Assembly (NCBI RefSeq): GCF_016811075.1
Contig: NZ_JAFBGL010000001.1
Coordinates: 62,001 to 126,000, forward strand
DNA: 64,000 bases
From: Oceaniferula flava
Lineage (GTDB): Bacteria > Verrucomicrobiota > Verrucomicrobiia > Verrucomicrobiales > Akkermansiaceae
Direction of reading: 5' to 3'
Positions within the stretch are counted from its first letter, which is position 1, and the number at the start of each line of letters is the position of its first letter. Positions 42,260 to 51,071 of this stretch are shown one piece after another. The position numbers and the translations under genes are program-made. The notes beneath the pieces were generated by a model that was not told the origin of the DNA, did not search any database, and was given only the letters and a program-made list of their open reading frames with translations.

Positions 42260-44836
42260 ATGGGACTCGATAAATTAACCACCAAATTTCAAGAAGCACT
42301 CCAAACCGCCCAGCAGCTGGCCTCCAAGTCCGCCAATGCCGAGCTGAAAAGTGTGCACGTTTTACTCGCCCTGTTACAACAGGACGGAGGCATCGTTGTG
42401 CCGATCCTCGAAAAATCCGCCGTGGATGTCTCCCGGCTGAAGGCAAAAGCGCTCGCTGCGCTGGAAAAGGAACCCCGCATCCAAGGCGCCGCGTCACAAC
42501 CACAGATGAGCTACGGCCTGCGCTCCAACCTCGATGCCGCTGATGCGGTGCGCGAGAAAATGGGCGACGAATTTCTCAGCGTGGAGCATTTCCTGCTCGG
42601 CGCGCTCGATTCCGATTCTCCCGCGGGCAAACTGCTCAAAGAGGTCGGCTTCGACCGCAACAAGGCAGACGCCGCGTTGAAAGAAGTTCGCGGTAGTCAG
42701 AAGGTGACCGATCAAGATCCGGAAGGCAAATACCAGGCTCTGGAGAAATACGGCACCGACCTCACCGCCAAGGCGCGCGAGGGGAAAATCGACCCGGTCA
42801 TTGGTCGGGACGAGGAAATCCGCCGCATCATGCAGGTGCTCTCACGCCGGACGAAAAACAACCCGGTTCTCATCGGCGAGCCCGGCACCGGTAAAACGGC
42901 CATCGTGGAAGGTCTCGCACGCCGCATCGTCAGCGGTGACGTGCCGGATTCGATGAAGAACAAACGCCTCATCGCCATGGACCTCGGCGGCATGATCGCC
43001 GGTGCCAAATACCGCGGTGAGTTCGAAGACCGATTGAAGGCTTTCTTGAAGGAGGTCACCGAGTCCGAAGGCGAAATCATTCTCTTCATTGATGAGTTGC
43101 ACACCATCGTGGGTGCCGGTGCCAGCGAAGGTGCCGTGGATGCCTCGAATTTACTCAAGCCGCAGCTGGCTCGAGGTGAGCTGCACACCATCGGTGCCAC
43201 CACCTTGGACGAGTATCGCAAATACATCGAAAAAGATGCCGCACTGGAACGCCGTTTCCAGCCGGTCCGCTGTGATGAGCCCAGTGTCGAAAGCACCGTG
43301 GCTATCTTGCGCGGTCTGAAGGAACGCTACGAAGTGCACCACGGCGTGCGCATCACCGATGCCGCCATCGTGGCTGCCGCGAACTTATCGGATCGCTATA
43401 TCACCGACCGCTTTCTTCCCGACAAGGCAGTGGACCTGATGGACGAGGCTGCATCGCGCTTGAAAATTGAGCTCGATTCGATGCCCACCGAGATCGATCA
43501 GATCGAGCGCCAGGTGATGCAGCTGGAAATGGAACGTCAGGCTCTGGAAAAGGAGACCGACGATGCCTCCGCTGTGCGTCTGGAAAAGGTGCGTGAGGAA
43601 ATGGCCAACCTGAAAGAGGAATCTGCCACCCTGATGACCCGCTGGCGCAATGAGAAGGACGTCATCGATGTCGTGCGTGGTGCCTCCGAGCGTATTGAGG
43701 AACTGAAAAACGAAGCCGAGCAAGCTCAACGCATCGGTGACCTCAACCGCGCTTCCGAATTGACTTACGGTGCTATTCCGGCCGCCGAAAAAGAACTCGA
43801 GGAAGCCAAGGAAAAGCTCAATCAGCTGCAGGGCGGCGATCGCATCCTGAAAGAGGAAGTCACCGAGGAAGATATCGCCCGCGTGATTGCCACCTGGACC
43901 GGTATTCCTGTGAGCCGACTCCAAGAAGGTGAGCGCGAGAAGCTGGTGAAAATGGAAGAACGGATCGGCCAGCGGGTGATCGGTCAGACCGACGCCGTGG
44001 AAGCTGTGGCCAATGCCGTGCGCCGCGCCCGCGCCGGTCTTCAAGACGAGAACCGCCCGATCGGTTCCTTCCTCTTCCTCGGACCCACCGGTGTCGGTAA
44101 GACCGAGCTGTCCAAGGCCTTGGCTGAATTCCTGTTCGACGATGAAAACTCGATGATCCGCATCGATATGTCCGAATACATGGAAAAACACAGCGTCGCC
44201 CGTCTGATCGGAGCGCCTCCCGGCTACGTTGGTTACGAAGAAGGTGGCCAGCTCAGCGAGCATGTCCGGCGCCATCCGTATTCTGTGGTCCTCTTCGATG
44301 AGATCGAAAAGGCACACCCGGATATTTTCAACGTCCTGCTGCAGGTCTTAGACGATGGTCGGATCACCGATGGCCAAGGCCGCACCGTGGACTTCCGCAA
44401 CACCGTGCTGATCATGACCTCGAACATCGGCAGCCAGTTCATCATGGATGAGGAAAATGCGGAACAGCGTGAAGCCAAGGTCACCGAGGCTCTGCGCGGT
44501 CACTTCCGCCCAGAATTCCTCAACCGGATTGACGAAACCGTGATCTTCGATCGGCTCAAGCGCGAGGAGCTCACCGAGATTGTTAGTCTGCAGCTAGAGC
44601 GGGTGCGTCAGCGCCTTGCCAAGCAGGGGATTGGTCTGGCTCTCACCGATGAAGCCAAGCTGTTCATTGCCAATCAGGGATATGACCCGGTCTATGGCGC
44701 ACGTCCACTCAAGCGGGCGATCCAGAAACATCTGCTCGATCCTCTGAGCTTGGAAGTGCTTGAAGGCCGTTTCAAAGATGGCGACGTGATCCAGGCGGAT
44801 GTGGTGGACGGCAAGGTGCTGTTCACGACTGGCTAA
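42260..44836 (+). CDS. clpB: Chaperone ClpB
   Basis: An 858-residue Hsp100 disaggregase that works with DnaK to pull apart aggregated proteins. Order: N-terminal repeat domain (residues 1-145), AAA1 with Walker [14 protein letters not shown] near residue 210 and Walker [11 protein letters not shown], the long coiled-coil M domain (about 400-525), AAA2 with [14 protein letters not shown] and [12 protein letters not shown], then the sensor-2 region [18 protein letters not shown]. The pore loop [11 protein letters not shown] is present. Length is normal. The M domain identifies ClpB rather than ClpA or ClpC. The leader is G-poor with TTAACC and ATAACC and no Shine-Dalgarno. Confidence 0.97.
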   Translation: MGLDKLTTKFQEALQTAQQLASKSANAELKSVHVLLALLQQDGGIVVPILEKSAVDVSRLKAKALAALEKEPRIQGAASQPQMSYGLRSNLDAADAVREKMGDEFLSVEHFLLGALDSDSPAGKLLKEVGFDRNKADAALKEVRGSQKVTDQDPEGKYQALEKYGTDLTAKAREGKIDPVIGRDEEIRRIMQVLSRRTKNNPVLIGEPGTGKTAIVEGLARRIVSGDVPDSMKNKRLIAMDLGGMIAGAKYRGEFEDRLKAFLKEVTESEGEIILFIDELHTIVGAGASEGAVDASNLLKPQLARGELHTIGATTLDEYRKYIEKDAALERRFQPVRCDEPSVESTVAILRGLKERYEVHHGVRITDAAIVAAANLSDRYITDRFLPDKAVDLMDEAASRLKIELDSMPTEIDQIERQVMQLEMERQALEKETDDASAVRLEKVREEMANLKEESATLMTRWRNEKDVIDVVRGASERIEELKNEAEQAQRIGDLNRASELTYGAIPAAEKELEEAKEKLNQLQGGDRILKEEVTEEDIARVIATWTGIPVSRLQEGEREKLVKMEERIGQRVIGQTDAVEAVANAVRRARAGLQDENRPIGSFLFLGPTGVGKTELSKALAEFLFDDENSMIRIDMSEYMEKHSVARLIGAPPGYVGYEEGGQLSEHVRRHPYSVVLFDEIEKAHPDIFNVLLQVLDDGRITDGQGRTVDFRNTVLIMTSNIGSQFIMDEENAEQREAKVTEALRGHFRPEFLNRIDETVIFDRLKREELTEIVSLQLERVRQRLAKQGIGLALTDEAKLFIANQGYDPVYGARPLKRAIQKHLLDPLSLEVLEGRFKDGDVIQADVVDGKVLFTTG

Positions 44837-44853
44837 CAGGTGCTTTTGCTGGG

Positions 44854-44879
44854 GCCGGAGGGTCGTGTGATCCTCCGGC
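44854..44879 (+). terminator. Hairpin after clpB
   Basis: An 8-bp GC-rich stem (GCCGGAGG/CCTCCGGC) lies 17 bases past the stop. No U-run follows, so it is a weak or factor-assisted terminator. Confidence 0.55.
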
Positions 44880-44954
44880 TCTCAGAGAAAGTTAGAAAGA
44901 ATCACGCTTATTACTGAAATTTTAAATTTAAATTCAGTTTATCCTGATTTTTTA

Positions 44955-44983
44955 TTGAAGGGACAACAGGGATTCGGTATATT
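44955..44983 (+). promoter_or_regulatory. Promoter of the roadblock gene
   Basis: TTGAAG (44955-44960), exactly 17 bases, then TATATT (44978-44983), in an AT-rich stretch. Transcription would begin near 44990 and give a leader of about 190 bases before the ATG at 45181. Confidence 0.6.
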
Positions 44984-44985
44984 CC

Positions 44986-45058
44986 AACCATGTTCTTCAA
45001 GCTAGGACATCGGTGACACAGGTCATTGAGTCTAAGTCTTTGAGGGACATGGTTTTTT
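44986..45058 (+). promoter_or_regulatory. Terminator-like fold in the roadblock leader (possible attenuator)
   Basis: AACCATGT (44986-44993) pairs with ACATGGTT (45047-45054), and the second arm runs into six T (45053-45058). The 53-nt loop contains further self-complementary pieces (for example GGTGACAC and CATTGAG-TCT). It lies between the promoter and the start codon, so if it forms it would stop transcription before the gene. This is the layout of an attenuator or riboswitch expression platform. I recognise no ligand-binding class. Confidence 0.35.
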
Positions 45059-45180
45059 GATTTGTTGGGTTAAACTTTTTAAAAAATCCGAACATTCTGC
45101 GTTGCGTGGAGTCTGTAATGAGACAGATCGCAACCCCCTGCCATCCATCCGTATCAGACGAACTTCACTTATCTAACATC

Positions 45181-46278
45181 ATGTCCCAACAAGGAATATT
45201 CAGCATCGCTCCAGATTCACATAACGGCTCATCTAATGGAGCCAATGCTAATGGAGCCAATGGCGACCGTAACGGTGCGAACGGGAGCCCTTTTTCTTCC
45301 GTTACCACACCGGCGGCTCAGAACTCTCCGTTTGCAGCGGTGGCTGCCGAATCTCCTTTCCAGCAGGTTGTTCAAAAACCGGCCAATGAGCAGGCATCGT
45401 CGATTCCTCAGCCGCGCGCTGAAGGCGAATCTCCCGCGCTGGGATCTGCGGCTGACAGCGGCTCAGCCGCCACGGATTCCGCCCCTGATGCGAACGGTGG
45501 ACCATTTCAAATGAATGGTTTTCCTGAGCAGTCATCCTCACAGTTCATGGAAGCCGCGCCAGTGGCATCATCCCAAGAGTCATCGCCCTTCGCCGCCGCT
45601 TCTCAGCCAGAGAGCCACGATTACACAGCGGCCAAGGCTGGCCTTGAGCCTCAGCAGGATTTTGCAGCCGTGCAGTCCCGCTACCAGCCAGAATCATCAC
45701 CTGAACCTGCGCGCGCCACCCAAGCGATGCATTACGAGCAAGCTGCAGCTCTGCCGACTCCTACTCAGGCGATCCGTGCAGCCTCGATGGAGATGGATCA
45801 GGCTCCCGCCGCGCAGGCCGCGCCCGAGCCAGCTCCAGTCCCCGCAGCTCAAGAGCCCGTCAAGGCCGAAGCCGTGCAAGAGAAGGTCCCTCAAAATGCT
45901 CCAGCTCCAGCCCAATCCGCATCCTCTGGGCGCAACACCAGCGCTGGAATTCAGCAGCTCGAGCTGCGCGCCATCTTTGGCGTTGATCACATGCTGTCTC
46001 AGGATGAAATGCTGCAACGTGCTCGCACACTGCCGGGCATTCACAATGTTGCCGTGATTCACAGCGAGCAGGTATCTGCGCTATCCAATTTCCGTCAAGC
46101 GCTACAAGGAATGGGCTTTGGCAATGCCGATGAACTGAAGCTCACCTCAGGCGGCGGGGCCGTTGATTTCCTTTCCGAAGGAGAGACCACCCTGGCTGTT
46201 CTCCACGACGCAGGTTATGCTCCAGGTGTTCAGGAAACCCTGATCATTGTGGCTCGCGAGATCGGTAAGTTGGCCTAA
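45181..46278 (+). CDS. Roadblock/LC7-like protein with a disordered PF-motif N-terminal region
   Basis: A 365-residue protein. Residues 1-255 are low-complexity, Ala/Pro/Ser/Glu/Gln-rich and probably disordered, starting with an NGANANGANGDRNGANG repeat. Within them a [SG]PF tripeptide occurs five times, at residues 36-38, 49-51, 58-60, 107-109 and 135-137. The last 100 residues look like a roadblock/LC7 domain: LQRARTLPGIHNVAVIHSEQ, LKLTSGGGAVDFL, TTLAVLHDAGYAPGVQETLI. Such domains (MglB type) bind and activate small Ras-like GTPases, and an MglA-like GTPase gene follows. ATG 45181 is chosen (ATCTAACATC before it) over a GTG at 45106. Confidence 0.7.
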   Translation: MSQQGIFSIAPDSHNGSSNGANANGANGDRNGANGSPFSSVTTPAAQNSPFAAVAAESPFQQVVQKPANEQASSIPQPRAEGESPALGSAADSGSAATDSAPDANGGPFQMNGFPEQSSSQFMEAAPVASSQESSPFAAASQPESHDYTAAKAGLEPQQDFAAVQSRYQPESSPEPARATQAMHYEQAAALPTPTQAIRAASMEMDQAPAAQAAPEPAPVPAAQEPVKAEAVQEKVPQNAPAPAQSASSGRNTSAGIQQLELRAIFGVDHMLSQDEMLQRARTLPGIHNVAVIHSEQVSALSNFRQALQGMGFGNADELKLTSGGGAVDFLSEGETTLAVLHDAGYAPGVQETLIIVAREIGKLA

Positions 46279-46287
46279 CTTTTTCAT

Positions 46288-46329
46288 CCCCCGTGTTCGC
46301 CCTTTCGATAGGGCACGGGGGATTTTTTT
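46288..46329 (+). terminator. Intrinsic terminator between the roadblock and GTPase genes
   Basis: CCCCCGTG/CACGGGGG with an inner GCCCT/AGGGC hairpin is followed by seven T. It separates two genes expected to work together, so the GTPase is either read through or has its own promoter. Confidence 0.9.
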
Positions 46330-46353
46330 ATATTCGATACAGCATTAGGTAAG

Positions 46354-46941
46354 ATGGCGCATGAGGTTCGAGGGCAAAATGAAGTAGTGATTAAAGTCGC
46401 TATTCTCGGTCAGGTAGGAGCTGGAAAATCGAAGATTCTCAGCGCGGTGGCCACTGCTCATGGGCAGGCCGATGTCAGGACGACCTCGCTTTCGGGTGCC
46501 GAAGTGCTGCGCACAGAGTTTTCGTGGCCAGACCTTTTACCTGATGACAGCTCGCTGCGGGTCCGCGTTTTTGCGCTGACAGGTCAGCCAATGCACCAAG
46601 CTGCAGAACAATGCCTGCTGGCCGATGTGGATGCGATTATCTACGTGGTCAACTGTGCTCCCGATACTATTTCAGCGAGCCGTGAATGCTTGCTGGCCAT
46701 GACTCAAAATGCCGCCAAAGTGGGGCTCGATTGGGCGAACACCGTCATGGTGATGCAATACAATCGCGCCGACCTTTATCCCGGCTTCAAACCTTCCGAC
46801 CTCGATCGCTGGTTGGGCATTACTCAGAACAATGTGCCACGGCATATTACTGGCGAGCAGGGCGAGAACCAAGGGGTGGCCGTGAATGACGCCATTGCTA
46901 AAGTGGTGGCAAAGCTGGGACAAGCGGTGGCCGAGGTGTAA
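46354..46941 (+). CDS. MglA-like small Ras-family GTPase
   Basis: A 195-residue GTPase domain. The P-loop is GQVGAGKSK (residues 19-27). The switch-II region reads RVFALTGQPMHQAAEQCLLA, which lacks the Asp of the usual DxxG but matches the TxPGQ style of MglA. DVDAIIYVVNCAPD is the next strand, and QYNRADL (N137, D140) is the base-specificity motif NKxD with Arg in place of Lys. MglA sets polarity or motility in other bacteria by switching with its roadblock partner MglB, which fits the upstream gene. Nucleotide binding should be tested because two motifs deviate. Confidence 0.75.
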   Translation: MAHEVRGQNEVVIKVAILGQVGAGKSKILSAVATAHGQADVRTTSLSGAEVLRTEFSWPDLLPDDSSLRVRVFALTGQPMHQAAEQCLLADVDAIIYVVNCAPDTISASRECLLAMTQNAAKVGLDWANTVMVMQYNRADLYPGFKPSDLDRWLGITQNNVPRHITGEQGENQGVAVNDAIAKVVAKLGQAVAEV

Positions 46942-46950
46942 GCTGGGAGG

Positions 46951-48075
46951 TCATGCCAACGAGCGGATCAAGCGCTCGAAGTATTCCACTCCGGCTTCTA
47001 GATCGGAAATTTGAATAAATTCGTCACGTGTGTGAGCTTGGTCGATGGATCCGGGGCCGACACATATGGAAGGAAGCCCGGCTGCATTCAGATGCGCGGC
47101 ATCGGAGAACCAAGGTGCCCCCACAGCCTGGGAGTCAGGGTTGGCAGCTTGCATTTTCAGGATCCATGGATGGTCAACAGGCACTTCCATCGGTGGGTTT
47201 TCATGGGGCTGGCTCACACTGATGGGTAGAGATTCTTCAGCGATCACTTTTTCCACAAGTGCCAGTGCACCGCAGTCCTCGGTGAGTGAGGGAGTCATGC
47301 GGATATCAATTTGTGCCGAGGCAAAATCTGGCACGATATTGGGTTGCTTGCCTCCGTGAAAAACTCCGACGTTGAGCGTGGTGTGGCCGAGGATCGGGTG
47401 GGTGTATTCTGCAAGCTGGGCGACGAGCTTTTTGTCTAACACACCGAGTGCATGGGCGAGCTTGAGAATCGCATTTTCCCCGAGTTCCGGTTGGGACGCG
47501 TGGGCCGCCTTGCCGCTGGCGTTGAGCGTTGCCCAGAGAGATCCCTTGGTGACGTGCACGATATCTAACGAGGTGGGTTCTCCGGCGAGGGCAAATTCGT
47601 ATTCCTGTGCGTGATGTTTGGCAAAATGTTGAGAGCCGTGCTGAGACGCCTCTTCGCCCATGAAACCGATGAAGTCCACGGCGACCGGGAGTTGTTCGAG
47701 TAGGCCCCGACAGTTGCTCAATGCTTGCAGCATCGCAGCCATCGGGCCTTTGGTATCAGATGCACCCCGGCCAAGGACTCGACCATCGTCGGTGATCTGG
47801 CCAAAGGTGTCCATGTCCATGCCGGCGACGCTTACAGTATCCAGATGGGGCCCAAGTAAGATGCGTGGCCGCTCATTCGAGCCTGGGCATCTGGCGATCA
47901 GGTTGGGGCGATTGGGTTGCACCACTTCCTGACGCACATCGAAACCGACATTTTCCAGGTAGGCTTGCACATAGTTCGCCGTCGCCGCTTCTCCATCACC
48001 ATCCGGTGAGCAGTCCGGATTGACGCTGGGGATACGGATCAGGGTCTGAAGTAGAGATACAACGTCGCTAGGCAT
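46951..48075 (-). CDS. M20 family metallopeptidase (ArgE/DapE-like)
   Basis: A 374-residue zinc hydrolase. The metal ligands appear as LLGPHLDTVSVAG (H and D), LGRGASDTKGPMAAML (bridging D), FMGEEASQHGS (catalytic E then E), AGEPTSLD and the C-terminal DQAHTRDEFI (H). The KAAHASQPELGENAI segment is the dimerisation lid. It could be acetylornithine deacetylase, succinyl-diaminopimelate desuccinylase or a peptidase; sequence features do not decide, although ArgE fits well. Convergent with the GTPase gene, with nine bases between stops. Confidence 0.83.
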   Translation of the reverse strand: MPSDVVSLLQTLIRIPSVNPDCSPDGDGEAATANYVQAYLENVGFDVRQEVVQPNRPNLIARCPGSNERPRILLGPHLDTVSVAGMDMDTFGQITDDGRVLGRGASDTKGPMAAMLQALSNCRGLLEQLPVAVDFIGFMGEEASQHGSQHFAKHHAQEYEFALAGEPTSLDIVHVTKGSLWATLNASGKAAHASQPELGENAILKLAHALGVLDKKLVAQLAEYTHPILGHTTLNVGVFHGGKQPNIVPDFASAQIDIRMTPSLTEDCGALALVEKVIAEESLPISVSQPHENPPMEVPVDHPWILKMQAANPDSQAVGAPWFSDAAHLNAAGLPSICVGPGSIDQAHTRDEFIQISDLEAGVEYFERLIRSLA

Positions 48076-48101
48076 ACCTCTATGTAACCCCGAAGATGAC
48101 G

Positions 48102-48113
48102 GAATACACGGAA
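48102..48113. repeat. Short copy of the 6.4-kb repeat core
   Basis: GAATACACGGAA matches 6410-6421 inside the long inverted repeat, embedded here in ACGGAATACACGGAATTTTT. It may be a decayed copy of the same dispersed element. Confidence 0.35.
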
Positions 48114-48197
48114 TTTTTACTGCAGAGCTGCGAGCCTAAGACGCGGGGCCTGACTAGACTCGGCAACGCATACTCTCGTGGAGAAGTCGCACTGGTT

Positions 48198-49721
48198 TTA
48201 CCGTCGAGACCATGCCAGCCATTTTTTGAATAGCTTGCTCACCATCGGGGTGAGCTTGGTTCGAGAGTAGCTGTCGGCGACTTTTTTGATCGCCTCTGCT
48301 TGCGTCGGGTAGGAGTGAATCGTGGAAGCAATCTTATCCAAGCCCAGACCGTGGGTCATTGCCAAGGTGATCTCAGAAATCAGCTCGCCGGCATGATTGG
48401 CGACGATCGTGGCACCGAGAATCTCTGCCGAGCCTTTGCGCGTGATGACTTTGACAAACCCATCCGTTTCTCCATCGAGGATGGCTCGGTCGACGTGGTT
48501 GAAATCCTGCCGGTAGACGTCGGTTTCCAATCCTTTCTCCTCGGCTTCGTGTTGATACATGCCGACGTGGGCGATTTCCGGTTCGCTATACGTGCACCAG
48601 GGAATCACCAGGTCGCTGAGCTTTTTACGCCCGAGGAATAAGGCATTCTGAATGACAATTCGTGCGGCAGCGTCGGCGGTGTGGGTGAACTGGTGGCGCA
48701 TGGCGACATCTCCAGCCGCGTAGATGTTGGGGTTGCTGGTCCGTAAGCGATCGTCCACCTCAACCCCATGTTGGCGGGAGGAAACTCCGGCGGCTTCGAG
48801 TTGCAGGCTTTCAATGTTCGGCTGTCGGCCCGCGGCGACGAGGATGGCATCCACTTTCAGCGCGGACGAATTACCGTCGGAATGTTTCAGCTGCAAGGTC
48901 GGCTCAGCACCGTCTTTGCTGACGCGTTCCAGTTCGGTGCGACAGTGAATCGTCACGCCGTCGTGGACCAGCGACTGGTGCACGATCTCTGCAGCGTCCG
49001 GGTCCTCCTTGCTCAAAATGTGTTCGCCATGTTGGATCAGGGTGACCTCGGAGCCGAAGCGGGCGAAGGCTTGGGCGAGCTCGACTCCGATTGGTCCGGC
49101 GCCGATCACGGCCAGCCGTTTGGGCAGTTCGGTGATGGAGAAAATAGTTTCGTTGGTGAACGCTCCGGCTTCCCACAGTCCGGGAATGGGGATGCGAGCA
49201 GCGCGTGCCCCGGTGGCAATCAGGGCTTTTTTAAAAGTGAGCTCTTGCCCGCCTACCTTGACAGTATTTGCTGAGGAAAATGCGGCATCTCCGAGAAAGA
49301 CATCCACTCCGAGTTCCTCTTGGTAGCGCTGGACGCTATCGACATCACTGATGTTAGCCCGTAGCTGGCGCATCCGGTGAATAGCCGCGGTGAAATCGAT
49401 TTCAGGCTCAGCCGCGAGAATGCCGAACTTGGCAGATTGCCTGACATGAGCGGCAGCTCGGGCGGCGCGGATGAGTCCTTTTGATGGCACACAGCCGACA
49501 TTTAAGCAGTCGCCCCCCATGGCATGGCGCTCGATCAAGGCGACTTTGGCACCCAAGCCCGCAGCACCGGCTGCAGCAATGAGCCCGCAGGGGCCCGCGC
49601 CGATGATGACCAGGTTGTAGACTGCTTCAGGTTTAGGATTGGTCCAGTCGTCAGGTGCGACATTGGATTTGAGGTCCCGGTTGGGTGCGGTGTCGGGTTC
49701 AAAAAGGGGGCTGTTGTTCAT
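48198..49721 (-). CDS. Flavin disulfide reductase (mercuric reductase-like)
   Basis: A 507-residue class I pyridine nucleotide-disulfide oxidoreductase. FAD loop NLVIIGAGPCGLIAAAGAA, redox pair GGDCLNVGCVPSKGL, NAD(P)H loop RLAVIGAGPIGVELAQAFA, NPNIYAAGDVAMRHQFTHTA and the C-terminal interface PTQAEAIKKVAD (normally HPTxxE; here SYPTQAE). The missing His of the C-terminal HxxxxE and the absence of the terminal Cys pair argue against true lipoamide dehydrogenase or MerA. It follows a TVP38 membrane protein by six bases, an association often seen with this reductase type. The electron acceptor is unknown. Confidence 0.82.
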   Translation of the reverse strand: MNNSPLFEPDTAPNRDLKSNVAPDDWTNPKPEAVYNLVIIGAGPCGLIAAAGAAGLGAKVALIERHAMGGDCLNVGCVPSKGLIRAARAAAHVRQSAKFGILAAEPEIDFTAAIHRMRQLRANISDVDSVQRYQEELGVDVFLGDAAFSSANTVKVGGQELTFKKALIATGARAARIPIPGLWEAGAFTNETIFSITELPKRLAVIGAGPIGVELAQAFARFGSEVTLIQHGEHILSKEDPDAAEIVHQSLVHDGVTIHCRTELERVSKDGAEPTLQLKHSDGNSSALKVDAILVAAGRQPNIESLQLEAAGVSSRQHGVEVDDRLRTSNPNIYAAGDVAMRHQFTHTADAAARIVIQNALFLGRKKLSDLVIPWCTYSEPEIAHVGMYQHEAEEKGLETDVYRQDFNHVDRAILDGETDGFVKVITRKGSAEILGATIVANHAGELISEITLAMTHGLGLDKIASTIHSYPTQAEAIKKVADSYSRTKLTPMVSKLFKKWLAWSRR

Positions 49722-49727
49722 ATTGTC

Positions 49728-50411
49728 TTAGACGCGGTTGTTGATCGCTTTGCGTGCAATCTTGGTGATGTAAATCGTGACGATCAAGGTGGCGAGTAGC
49801 CCCAAACCGTAGAACACCCACTCGGTGTTCGTTTTCTCCCGTTCTCCACCCGCCAGCTCGGCCAGGCTCTTGAACAAAGAGCCGAGGTAGACGTAGAGCA
49901 GGGTGCCCGGGAGCATGCCGATCCATGAGGCCAACACATAACGACCGAAGGAAATTTGAGTCAGCCCCAGGGCATAGTTGAGCAGGGTGAAGGGGAACAC
50001 AGGCGATAAACGCAGGAGGAAAACTATCTTGCTACCTTCCTCGCCGACGGCCTCATCGATAGCGCGGAATTTGGGGCGGTGTTCGATTTTTTTCATCACC
50101 CAATCGCGCGCGACATAGCGGCCAATCAGAAAGGCTGCCGAGGCCCCTGCGACGGACGCCAGTGAAACATAAAGCGTGCCCCATCCCACACCGAACAAGA
50201 AACCGGCGGCCAGGGTGATTAGTGAGCCCGGGATGAATAAGACTGTGGCCAGAATGTAAAAACTGATGAACACCAAGGGGGCGAGCAAGGGATCGAGTCC
50301 CGAGATGTAGTCGAGCACCCGCTGTAACCAGGAGGAGATACCTGTGGCGGCGATGATGTGGGGGTGGGGGAGCATGGCGAATGGGGCTAGGCCTGGCGGC
50401 TTGGAGTCCAT
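49728..50411 (-). CDS. TVP38/TMEM64 (DedA-superfamily) membrane protein
   Basis: A 227-residue protein with about five hydrophobic segments. Family features: ATVLFIPGSLITLAAGFLFG (the re-entrant FIPG...GFLFG loop), GASAAFLIGRYVARDWV, FLLRLSPVFPFTLLNYALGL and FGRYVLASWIGMLPGTLLYV. Such proteins act in lipid scrambling or transport in other organisms. Operon with the flavin reductase, whose start lies six bases past this stop. ATG 50411 gives the full N terminus; ATG 50375 is an alternative. Confidence 0.85.
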   Translation of the reverse strand: MDSKPPGLAPFAMLPHPHIIAATGISSWLQRVLDYISGLDPLLAPLVFISFYILATVLFIPGSLITLAAGFLFGVGWGTLYVSLASVAGASAAFLIGRYVARDWVMKKIEHRPKFRAIDEAVGEEGSKIVFLLRLSPVFPFTLLNYALGLTQISFGRYVLASWIGMLPGTLLYVYLGSLFKSLAELAGGEREKTNTEWVFYGLGLLATLIVTIYITKIARKAINNRV

Positions 50412-50517
50412 GAGAGAGATTGAGGCGGAAAATTATTCCGCATTTAGTTCTAAAGACCATCCCAGCGAGTGCCGACTTTAGGTTGTTGTTGGCGTCAATT
50501 CCAGCTAAGTATGGGCC

Positions 50518-51051
50518 ATGCATGAAGATATTGAAAAGGTGCTCATCGATGAGGCGGTGATCCAAAAACGTTTGGATGTGCTTGCGGAGAAAATTCTGGA
50601 AGACTTCCAAGGGAAACCGCTGGTTGTGGTGGCTTTGCTCAAGGGAGCCTTGTTGTTCATGGCCGATCTGCTGCGCCGGATCCCGGTGCCGATGGAAATC
50701 GAATGCATCAGTGTGGCCAGCTACCACGGCGGCACCGAAACCAGCGGTAAGGTGGAGTTTCTCGATCGAACTTTGCCCGATGTGGACGGGCGCAATGTGC
50801 TGCTGCTCGATGATATTCTCGATACCGGTGGCACCCTCCACGCGGTGATCGACAAGTTGAATGAACACGGGGCCAAGGAGATCAAGACCTGCGTCCTGCT
50901 GACCAAAGACATCCCTCGCGAACGCATCCGCGAAGCCGATTACACCGGCTTTGTCATCGGCGACGAGTTTGTCGTCGGTTATGGCTTGGACTATCAGGGA
51001 AGATATCGTAATTTGCCCTATGTGGGAATTCTCAAGGATTCCGCAATCTAA
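50518..51051 (+). CDS. hpt: Hypoxanthine phosphoribosyltransferase
   Basis: A 177-residue purine-salvage enzyme that makes IMP or GMP from the free base and PRPP. PLVVVALLKGALLFMADLLR (pyrophosphate loop), VASYHGGTETSGKVEF (flexible loop), VLLLDDILDTGGTLHAVI (PRPP loop with acidic pair) and FVIGDEFVVGYGLDYQGRYR (purine site) are complete. Length normal. First gene of a hpt-LOG-MBL run; the LOG-like gene follows after 20 bases. Divergent from the TVP38-reductase operon. Confidence 0.93.
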   Translation: MHEDIEKVLIDEAVIQKRLDVLAEKILEDFQGKPLVVVALLKGALLFMADLLRRIPVPMEIECISVASYHGGTETSGKVEFLDRTLPDVDGRNVLLLDDILDTGGTLHAVIDKLNEHGAKEIKTCVLLTKDIPRERIREADYTGFVIGDEFVVGYGLDYQGRYRNLPYVGILKDSAI

Positions 51052-51071
51052 CAACCTCCATTGCTCTTTCC

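Noticed and set aside
43385-44317. 310-codon open frame on the minus strand opposite clpB
   Set aside because: It is the complement shadow of a clearly conserved gene; the composition is unlike a protein and no motif is seen.
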